NCBI GenBank assembly: GCA_903821255.1
Contig: CAIJKT010000823.1
Location: 1 to 6,460, forward strand
DNA length: 6,460 nucleotides
Direction of reading: 5' to 3'
Source: an uncultured Lentisphaeria bacterium
GTDB lineage: Bacteria; Verrucomicrobiota; Lentisphaeria; Victivallales; Victivallaceae
The position numbers and the translations under genes are program-made. A model generated the notes under the pieces. That model was not told the origin of the DNA. It saw only the letters and a list, made by a program, of their open reading frames with translations, and ran no database searches. How positions within the stretch are numbered: the first letter of the stretch is position 1; every line of letters starts with the position of its first letter. Positions 1 to 5,013 of the stretch are shown here, in pieces.

Positions 1-2
1 AA

Positions 3-65
3 CCGGAAGTGCCATGGGCCAACATTGAAGCCTATCTTCAGGCCTGCCGCGATTTTAAATTATAA
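3..65 (+). CDS. C-terminal tail of an unidentified gene entering from the left (partial)
   Basis: The third plus-strand frame is open from the window edge to a TAA at 63-65 and gives a protein-like tail with the segment WANIEAYLQACRDF, which looks like an amphipathic C-terminal helix. The other two plus frames give less natural sequence or stop earlier. Only about 20 residues are visible, so no family can be named. If real, the gene converges on the minus-strand gene whose stop lies at 80-82, leaving 14 bases between them and no GC-rich hairpin. It is called from reading-frame quality alone and could be chance. Confidence 0.4.
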   Translation, partial: PEVPWANIEAYLQACRDFKL

Positions 66-79
66 ATGATGCATTGAGT

Positions 80-841
80 TCAAAATCCGGATGGCGGAAC
101 CTCGAAGAAATCGGCGGCGGGATTGACATTCAGGAGCATGCCCGCGGTCTTTGATTTTATGGTCGCGCCGGGGAAATAGATGGTGTATTCAACCGGCAGA
201 TTCACTCCGTCATAAGCGCCGTAATTGTAGAAATCAGTGACCACTTTCATGTTGCGTCCGAATTCCGGCGCGGTGATTTCCGTCCGGCGGATAAACCAGT
301 TGTTCCGGTCCACATAGATAATATACGGCGGCAGTTTTAACTCCGGCGGCGGATAGCATGTCAGCATGGCGCAGTCGAAATTATTCAGTTTATATTTCTT
401 CTTATCCCACACGATTTTGGTGAAAATATGGTCGAATCTGGCGCCGGGATGCATGAAACTGACCAGGAAGCGCATCGGCTCGACTGCCGGGCCGCTTAGT
501 TTTGGAACTGAGCCGATAGCGGTTTTCTTCCAGAAAGTTTGTCCGTTGAAGCCGCGCGATTCAAGCTGGAACGCGCCCATTTTCGTATCCGCCCGGTATT
601 TGTCCGGATTGACGAAACACGCGGTCAACTGACTTTTAACGCCTTTGCTTTCGATGACATTTTGAATCTGGATCATAATGGAGGACGCTTTGGACAGTTT
701 GTGCGCCGGATCAACTGCGGCAGACATCTTTTGCAGAATGGTTTTCACTTCCGGCGGATTAAGTTCCGCCTCCTGGGCGTGCAGCGGGCAGATCAGCGAC
801 AGGAGAGTCAGCAGGATATTCAGTTTAAACAATGATTTCAT
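80..841 (-). CDS. Exported protein of unknown function, LolA/outer-membrane-lipoprotein-sorting-like
   Basis: The protein has 253 residues from the ATG at 841. The open frame extends further upstream (to 955), but that part overlaps the AraC gene. The ATG at 841 has an AAGG ribosome binding site 6 bases away and begins a textbook signal peptide: MKSLFK, a hydrophobic run at about residues 8-20, and a probable signal peptidase I site after LHA (residue 22). There is no convincing lipobox around Cys18, so a soluble periplasmic or secreted protein is more likely than a lipoprotein. The mature part is rich in beta-type segments. Its motif order, NPDKYRAD (78-85), FNGQTFWKK (98-106), YVDRNNWFIRR (176-186), an FYNYGAYDGVNLPVEY block (204-219) and a final DFFEVP (244-249), resembles LolA-like periplasmic half-barrel proteins seen in many Gram-negative phyla. 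The fold assignment is inference; the ligand is unknown. The gene follows the AraC regulator by 8 bases and is very likely cotranscribed with it. Confidence 0.8.
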   Translation of the reverse strand: MKSLFKLNILLTLLSLICPLHAQEAELNPPEVKTILQKMSAAVDPAHKLSKASSIMIQIQNVIESKGVKSQLTACFVNPDKYRADTKMGAFQLESRGFNGQTFWKKTAIGSVPKLSGPAVEPMRFLVSFMHPGARFDHIFTKIVWDKKKYKLNNFDCAMLTCYPPPELKLPPYIIYVDRNNWFIRRTEITAPEFGRNMKVVTDFYNYGAYDGVNLPVEYTIYFPGATIKSKTAGMLLNVNPAADFFEVPPSGF

Positions 842-847
842 TTTGTA

Positions 848-851
848 CCTT
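848..851 (-). promoter_or_regulatory. Ribosome binding site overlapping the upstream stop codon
   Basis: Read on the minus strand, the end of the AraC gene is TAAGG followed by TACAAA and the next ATG. The AAGG at 848-851 shares its two A residues with the TAA stop (850-852). A ribosome ending the regulator would therefore sit on the initiation site of the exported protein, which fits translational coupling. The site also decides the start at 841 against the longer frame. Confidence 0.6.
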
Positions 852-1650
852 ATTGAAGCGCATACGGTGAATGACGTCTGCGGTAATCGGCCGGAGTAAA
901 GCCGCAGTTTTTCTTGAACGCCCGGTAGAAACATTCCAGATTGAAAAAACCGCATTCAAACGCGACTTCTTTGATGCTCTGTTCGCTGCCCGCCAGCAGC
1001 GTTTTCGCTTTATGCAGACGACGGTTGAGAATATACTGATGCGGTGAAATGTATAAATATTTTTTGAAAAGAGCGAACAGATAAGGTTCGCTGACGCCAG
1101 CTCTTTGCGCCAGATCGCGGACCGGGAAATCGCCATCCGTCAGTTCGTCAATGACTGCCATCGCCCGCTTGACCGCCAGTGGATAGTCCGGCGTATCTTT
1201 GCGTCGCGTGTAGCAATATGCTTCCCAGAACACCCGGTTGTATAAATATTTACCCAGTACATCCCGGTCATAGGAATTATCATGAAAACAGCGCTGCGCA
1301 TCCTGGGAAAAATCAACCGCCGATTGTTCGTCATGCCATTTGGTGACCCTGGGCAGCACCCGGTTGCGCAATTTGACTTTGAACGCCAGCACCAGGCAGC
1401 GGTACGGATCATCCGGCGGCGTGCGGTGAATGGTCATTTCCTTGCTCAAATGCCAGAAAACGGCTCCTTTGCCGAACGTCATATCCACGCCATTGGATTC
1501 AAAGAATATTTTCCCGCCGGTCAGAATTTCAATGTATTCCGTTCCCAGCGGAATGCGGTGAGGCGTAACCGTGCGTCCGTACGGCGCTTCAAAATAGCCG
1601 ACATTCACCAGGCTTTCGTACATATCCGAATTGATTATGTGACCTTCCAT
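850..1650 (-). CDS. AraC/XylS-family transcriptional regulator with N-terminal cupin-like sensor domain
   Basis: The protein has 266 residues from the ATG at 1650; an in-frame TTG four codons upstream (1662-1660) is the alternative start. Neither has a recognisable Shine-Dalgarno sequence. The N-terminal half (about residues 20-92) reads as an AraC-type cupin: a GTEYIEILTGGKIFF beta stretch, then a GKGAVFW turn. The C-terminal 95 residues hold both helix-turn-helix units: VRDLAQRAGVSEPYLFALFKK (about 177-197), then SIKEVAFECGFFNLECFYRAFKK (about 225-247). They end in the family-typical GFTPADYRR (250-258). Such proteins usually sense a sugar or related small molecule in the cupin domain and bind pairs of direct repeats. 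The gene is divergent from the epimerase-dehydrogenase operon, so control of that operon, with autoregulation, is the natural inference. The inducer is unknown. Confidence 0.93.
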   Translation of the reverse strand: MEGHIINSDMYESLVNVGYFEAPYGRTVTPHRIPLGTEYIEILTGGKIFFESNGVDMTFGKGAVFWHLSKEMTIHRTPPDDPYRCLVLAFKVKLRNRVLPRVTKWHDEQSAVDFSQDAQRCFHDNSYDRDVLGKYLYNRVFWEAYCYTRRKDTPDYPLAVKRAMAVIDELTDGDFPVRDLAQRAGVSEPYLFALFKKYLYISPHQYILNRRLHKAKTLLAGSEQSIKEVAFECGFFNLECFYRAFKKNCGFTPADYRRRHSPYALQ

Positions 1651-1655
1651 AAATG

Positions 1656-1693
1656 CAATCAATAAATAATAGTTTTTGTCAATTGATAAATAA
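1656..1693. repeat. 14-bp direct repeat at 24-bp spacing, candidate AraC-type operator
   Basis: CAATCAATAAATAA (1656-1669) and CAATTGATAAATAA (1680-1693) match at 12 of 14 positions, start to start 24 bp. The second copy covers the -35 hexamer of the rightward promoter and the first lies just upstream of the regulator's start codon. Two direct half-sites of this kind are how AraC-family dimers or tandem HTH units commonly contact DNA. The AT richness of the gap makes a chance match possible, but 12/14 with placement over the promoter is suggestive. A weaker third CAAT occurs at 1703. Confidence 0.45.
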
Positions 1694-1711
1694 CGTTCCG
1701 CGCAATAGAAT
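1683..1711 (+). promoter_or_regulatory. Sigma70-like promoter for the epimerase-dehydrogenase operon
   Basis: A TTGATA -35 (1683-1688, five of six to consensus) and a TAGAAT -10 (1706-1711, five of six) are separated by exactly 17 bases. Transcription would start near 1718 and leave a leader of about 66 bases before the ATG at 1784, with the AAGGAG-type ribosome binding site at 1770-1775. The -35 lies inside the second copy of the direct repeat, an arrangement that allows direct activation or repression by the divergently encoded AraC protein. Prediction from sequence only. Confidence 0.55.
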
Positions 1712-1783
1712 ATAAGTCATAGTATTTTTTTTGAAAGCATCCGTATAAACGTTTTTCATTTTTCTTAATAAGGAGAAAACCAA

Positions 1784-2542
1784 ATGAAACCGATTTCAGT
1801 CCAGTTGTATTCGTTGAGAGAGCAGGCGGAGAAGGATTTTGTCGGAGTGTTGAAAAGAGTCGCGGCCATCGGCTACAAGGGAGTGGAACCGGCGGGATTC
1901 TGGAATCTCACCCCGAAAGAGTTGAAGAAGATTGTTACAGACCTGGGCATGGAAATATCCTCCACTCACAGTCCGTGGGCCAATCCCGACAACCTGAATC
2001 AGGTGATCGAAGTGGCCGGCGAGCTTGGCATTGACCTGGTGGCCTGCGGTTACGGCCGGAATGAGTTCAAGGACCTTGATTCGATTAAAGCCACCGCCGA
2101 AAAAGTCAACGGCATGCAGGCGAAACTCGCCGCCGCCGGACTTACGCTTTTCCAGCATAATCATGATTTTGAATTCGAACGCATCAAAGGCCGCATCGCC
2201 TATGATATTTACGCGGAACTCTGTCCGAAAGTTAAATTCGAACTGGACACCTACTGGGCCGCCAATTTCGGGCATGAAGACGCCGCCGAACAAGTCAAGA
2301 AATTCAAAGCCCGCTGCGTCCTGCTCCATATCAAGGACGGCATGTTCGACAAGGAACACAACACCATGGTCGCGGTCGGCTCCGGCAAGAACAACATTCC
2401 GGAAATTATCGCCGCCGCTGATGAAAAAGTCACCCGCTGGATGGTGGTTGAGCTTGACCGCTGCGACACCGATATGTTTGAAGCCGTGGAACAGAGCTAC
2501 AAATACCTGATTTCAAATAAACTGGCCAGCGGTAACAAATAA
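1784..2542 (+). CDS. Sugar phosphate isomerase/epimerase, xylose-isomerase-like TIM barrel
   Basis: The 252-residue length is at the short end of the usual range for this family. The start is fixed by AGGAG at 1771-1775, 8 bases before the ATG. Visible family marks are VQLYSLRE at the N-terminus (6-13), GVEPAG (33-38), the THSPW strand end (61-65), QHNHDFEF (124-131), FELDTYW (152-158), LHIKDG (181-186) and MVVELD (220-225). Asp155, His182 and Glu223 are the likely divalent-metal ligands at barrel strand ends, by analogy with sugar 3-epimerases; His125 or His127 may contribute. There is no signal peptide, so it is cytoplasmic. Enzymes of this family interconvert ketoses or act on inositol-type intermediates, and the substrate here cannot be read off. 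It is the first gene of an operon with a Gfo/Idh dehydrogenase 22 bases downstream, a pairing common in sugar and inositol catabolism. Confidence 0.9.
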   Translation: MKPISVQLYSLREQAEKDFVGVLKRVAAIGYKGVEPAGFWNLTPKELKKIVTDLGMEISSTHSPWANPDNLNQVIEVAGELGIDLVACGYGRNEFKDLDSIKATAEKVNGMQAKLAAAGLTLFQHNHDFEFERIKGRIAYDIYAELCPKVKFELDTYWAANFGHEDAAEQVKKFKARCVLLHIKDGMFDKEHNTMVAVGSGKNNIPEIIAAADEKVTRWMVVELDRCDTDMFEAVEQSYKYLISNKLASGNK

Positions 2543-2564
2543 CCGGTAAAGGGAGAAGCAGGAA

Positions 2565-3677
2565 ATGAAAAAAGTTAAAATCGGTATCATCGGCTGCGGA
2601 CACATCAGCAATGCGTATTTCAGCGCGGCAAAACGCTTCGACATCCTTGAAGTAGTCGCCTGTGCGGATATCAATCCGGCGGCGGCCAAGTCCAAAGGCG
2701 AAGAACATAAGGTAAAAGCAGTAACTGTCAACAAGCTGCTGGCTGATCCCGGCATTGAGATCGTCGTCAATCTGACCATTCCCAAAGCCCATGCTGAAAT
2801 AGCGCTGAAAACCCTTGAGCACGGCAAGCATGCCTACTCCGAAAAGCCGTTCGCCGTCACCTGCGAAGAAGGCAAAAAGATTGTCAGTACCGCGAAAGCC
2901 AGAAAGCTGCTCGTCGGCTGCGCCCCGGACACGTTCCTCGGCGGCGGCCACCAGACCTGCCGCAAACTGATTGACGACGGCTGGATCGGCCGCCCGATCG
3001 GCGGAACCGCGATGTTTATGGGGTACGGTCCCGAAAGATATTACCATCCGTCCCCCGCTTTCTTCTATGAAAAAGGCGGCGGCCCGATGTTCGACCTTGG
3101 CCCCTATTATATCACTGCGCTGGTCAATCTGCTCGGTCCGGCCAGACGCGTCTGCGCCATTACCACGAAGGCGTTTGAAGACAGAGAAGCAGGTCCCCAG
3201 GCGCTGATTAAACGGGAAAAACTGCCGGTTGAAGTGCCTACCCACCTGGCCGGAGTCATTGAATTCCACAACGGCGCGATCATCAACATGATCACCAGCT
3301 TCGACGTTTGGCAACAGGGGCACAATCCGATTGAGATCTACGGTACCGAAGGCACGCTTTTCGTGCCGGACCCGAACGGTTTCGGCGGCCCGGTTAAACT
3401 CGCCAAAGGCGGCGTGCCGAGCCCGGTGATCAGCGAATGTCCGCTGTCTCACATCTACACCGAGAACTCCCGCAGCATCGGCACGGCGGATATGGCCTAT
3501 GCCTTGCAGTCCGGACGCAAACACCGCTGCAGCGGCGCTCTTGCCTTCCATGTGCTTGAGATCATGGAATCATTTGAAAAGTCCAGTCTTGCCGGCAAGC
3601 ATATCGAATTGACGACCACCTGCGAACGCCCCGCGGCGCTTCCGCTCGGTCTTCAGGACGGTCTGCTCGACCTGTAA
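2565..3677 (+). CDS. Gfo/Idh/MocA-family NAD(P)-dependent oxidoreductase
   Basis: The 370-residue length is normal for the family. The N-terminal Rossmann fold begins KIGIIGCGHIS (5-15), with Asp35 in the CADIN strand probably contacting the cofactor ribose. The catalytic EKP triad is at 93-95 (Lys94). The C-terminal alpha/beta domain contains GGGPMFDLGPYYITALVNLLGP (171-192), the equivalent of the usual GG-D-G-x-H motif; Asp177 is kept but the usual His position is occupied by Tyr181. That substitution is, from memory, a feature of one subgroup rather than damage. A GGGAG-like ribosome binding site (GGGAG, 2551-2555) precedes the ATG. The enzyme likely oxidises or reduces a sugar, polyol or glycoside hydroxyl in the cytoplasm. 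It acts with the upstream epimerase under the divergent AraC regulator, and an intrinsic terminator follows the stop by 21 bases. The exact substrate is unknown. Confidence 0.93.
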   Translation: MKKVKIGIIGCGHISNAYFSAAKRFDILEVVACADINPAAAKSKGEEHKVKAVTVNKLLADPGIEIVVNLTIPKAHAEIALKTLEHGKHAYSEKPFAVTCEEGKKIVSTAKARKLLVGCAPDTFLGGGHQTCRKLIDDGWIGRPIGGTAMFMGYGPERYYHPSPAFFYEKGGGPMFDLGPYYITALVNLLGPARRVCAITTKAFEDREAGPQALIKREKLPVEVPTHLAGVIEFHNGAIINMITSFDVWQQGHNPIEIYGTEGTLFVPDPNGFGGPVKLAKGGVPSPVISECPLSHIYTENSRSIGTADMAYALQSGRKHRCSGALAFHVLEIMESFEKSSLAGKHIELTTTCERPAALPLGLQDGLLDL

Positions 3678-3698
3678 GCTGATTGGAAAATTGAGTGG

Positions 3699-3732
3699 AA
3701 GCCGGAGGAAAGTAATTTTCTCCGGCTTTTTT
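3699..3732 (+). terminator. Rho-independent terminator closing the epimerase-dehydrogenase operon
   Basis: The 5' arm 3699-3711 (AAGCCGGAGGAAA) pairs with the 3' arm 3716-3728, giving 13 base pairs with one G-U, around a four-base GUAA loop of the stable GNRA type. The GC core GCCGGAG/CTCCGGC is perfect, and a run of six T follows from the end of the stem (3727-3732). Position just after the dehydrogenase stop and before the transaldolase operon agrees with termination there. Confidence 0.92.
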
Positions 3733-3782
3733 ATTGGCTTGATAAAGCTGAAAACAGGGTTAACTTAATTTTTATGAGGTAC

Positions 3783-3797
3783 GATCAATTATTGGTC
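3783..3797. repeat. Short inverted repeat upstream of transaldolase, possible operator
   Basis: GATCAAT-T-ATTGGTC is a 15-bp inverted repeat with one mismatched position per half-site, 32 bases before the transaldolase ATG. The gap 3733-3829 between the terminator and the gene is otherwise AT-rich. A TTGATA at 3739-3744 could be a -35, but no good -10 lies at 16-18 bases from it, so I do not call a promoter. The repeat could bind a dimeric repressor or be chance. Confidence 0.25.
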
Positions 3798-3819
3798 TTT
3801 GCGGGCGTATGGCAAACAC

Positions 3820-3824
3820 GGAGG
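3820..3824 (+). promoter_or_regulatory. Shine-Dalgarno that decides the transaldolase start
   Basis: GGAGG at 3820-3824 lies 5 bases before the ATG at 3830. The in-frame ATG at 3809 has no purine-rich site at a useful distance upstream, and the GGAGG would then lie inside the coding region. The start at 3830 is therefore preferred. Confidence 0.75.
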
Positions 3825-3829
3825 ACATC

Positions 3830-4972
3830 ATGAGTGACATTGGCGACAATCCTTTAAAGCAACTGAGCAATCTCGGACAATCAATCTGGCTGGATTATAT
3901 CCGGCGCGACCTGATCTCCAGCGGCGATCTCCGGCATCTGATCGAAAACGACGGACTGCGCGGCATGACATCCAATCCCGCGATTTTTGAAAAGGCGATC
4001 TCCGGCAGCAGTGACTACGACGCCGATATTCGCGCACTTTCCGCCGCCGGCAAAACCTGCAGGGAAATCTACGATGCAATCAGCCTGCGGGATGTCCGCG
4101 ATGCCGCCACGGTGTTCCGCCCGGTCTATGCCTCCACCAGCGTGCTCGACGGTTATGTCAGCCTGGAAGTCAATCCGCATCTGGCGCATGACACGCAGGG
4201 CACTATCGAAGAAGCCCGCCGTCTGTGGCAGGAACTGGACCAGCCCAATGTCTTCATCAAAGTTCCGGCCACCCTCGAAGGCTTGCCCGCCATCCGTCAG
4301 TTGATCAGCGAAGGAATTAATATCAATGTAACGCTGATTTTCGGTCTGCCGCGTTACCGCCAGGTTGCGGAAGCCTATATTGCCGGCATGGAAGACCGCT
4401 GCCGCCAGGATAAACCGTTAAGACATGTCGCTTCAGTCGCCAGCTTCTTTCTCAGCCGCATTGACACGCTGATTGATCCGATACTGGAGAAAATAATCCA
4501 GCAGGGCGCCGCCAATGCCGTACTGGCCGTGAAACTGCGCGGCGAGGTTGCCGTTGCCAGCGCCAAAGCCGCTTATCAGATATACAGGGAATTATTTTTC
4601 TGCGAACGCTTTCAGAAACTGATGGACAAAGGGGCTCTCGTGCAGCGTCTGCTCTGGGCCAGTACCGGCACCAAGAACCCGCAATACAGCGATGTGAAAT
4701 ACGTTGATTCCATTATCGCGCCGAACACCGTCAATACGGTGCCGGTGGAAACGCTCAACGCTTACCGCGACCACGGCCAGCCGGCAATCCGGATAGAAGA
4801 CGATATCGCCGCTGCTATGGACGTGTTCAAATCCCTGCCGGAGCTGGGCATCAGCATTGATCAGGTGACACAGCAGCTTGAAGATGAAGGCGTCGAAAAG
4901 TTCAATAAGCCGTATGATGACCTGATGCAGATCCTGGAGAAAAAATCTCAGGAGGCGGCAAAAGCGGAGTGA
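3830..4972 (+). CDS. tal: Transaldolase (Tal type)
   Basis: The protein has 380 residues, the length of the longer Tal-type bacterial transaldolases rather than the ~315-residue TalB or ~215-residue FSA-like forms. It opens with NPLKQLSNLGQSIWLDYI, followed by the conserved GMTSNPAIFEKAI block (about 45-57), VSLEVNPHLAHDT (about 110-122) and NVFIKVPAT (140-148), whose Lys144 is the expected Schiff-base lysine. Next come INVTLIFGLPRY (about 165-176), the VASVASFFLSRID segment (about 201-213), the LLWASTGTKNP segment (274-284) and NTVNTVPVETL (about 299-309). The enzyme transfers dihydroxyacetone units between fructose 6-phosphate and erythrose 4-phosphate, giving sedoheptulose 7-phosphate and glyceraldehyde 3-phosphate, in the cytoplasm. 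It is followed by a phosphoketolase 41 bases downstream, with no terminator between, so the two are probably one operon. The C-terminal 12 residues are a lysine/alanine-rich tail. Confidence 0.95.
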   Translation: MSDIGDNPLKQLSNLGQSIWLDYIRRDLISSGDLRHLIENDGLRGMTSNPAIFEKAISGSSDYDADIRALSAAGKTCREIYDAISLRDVRDAATVFRPVYASTSVLDGYVSLEVNPHLAHDTQGTIEEARRLWQELDQPNVFIKVPATLEGLPAIRQLISEGININVTLIFGLPRYRQVAEAYIAGMEDRCRQDKPLRHVASVASFFLSRIDTLIDPILEKIIQQGAANAVLAVKLRGEVAVASAKAAYQIYRELFFCERFQKLMDKGALVQRLLWASTGTKNPQYSDVKYVDSIIAPNTVNTVPVETLNAYRDHGQPAIRIEDDIAAAMDVFKSLPELGISIDQVTQQLEDEGVEKFNKPYDDLMQILEKKSQEAAKAE

Positions 4973-5013
4973 GCCGGGTCAAACAGTAATTTTAACAAAA
5001 TGAGGAGGAGACT

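Noticed and set aside
40..82. Possible bidirectional terminator between the converging genes
   Set aside because: The gap is AT-rich with short A/T palindromes only; there is no GC-rich stem followed by a T run on either strand.
842..955. N-terminal extension of the exported protein to an upstream ATG
   Set aside because: It would overlap the regulator's conserved C-terminal helix-turn-helix region and bury the signal peptide 38 residues inside the protein.
1796..2359. Minus-strand open frame of 187 codons inside the epimerase gene
   Set aside because: Antisense shadow; the plus-strand reading carries the TIM-barrel epimerase motifs and has a good ribosome binding site.
2430..3551. Long minus-strand open frame of 373 codons opposite the dehydrogenase gene
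   Set aside because: It is antisense to a clear Gfo/Idh gene with all family motifs, its translation is low-complexity and rich in Arg, Ala and Phe, and no domain is recognisable. It is a by-product of the codon pattern on the plus strand.
3739..3768. Possible promoter with TTGATA for the transaldolase operon
   Set aside because: No acceptable -10 hexamer occurs 16-18 bases downstream (TAACTT and AACTTA are poor), so the match to a -35 alone is not enough.
3809..3829. Seven-codon N-terminal extension of transaldolase
   Set aside because: No ribosome binding site precedes the ATG at 3809, while GGAGG lies at the right distance from the ATG at 3830.
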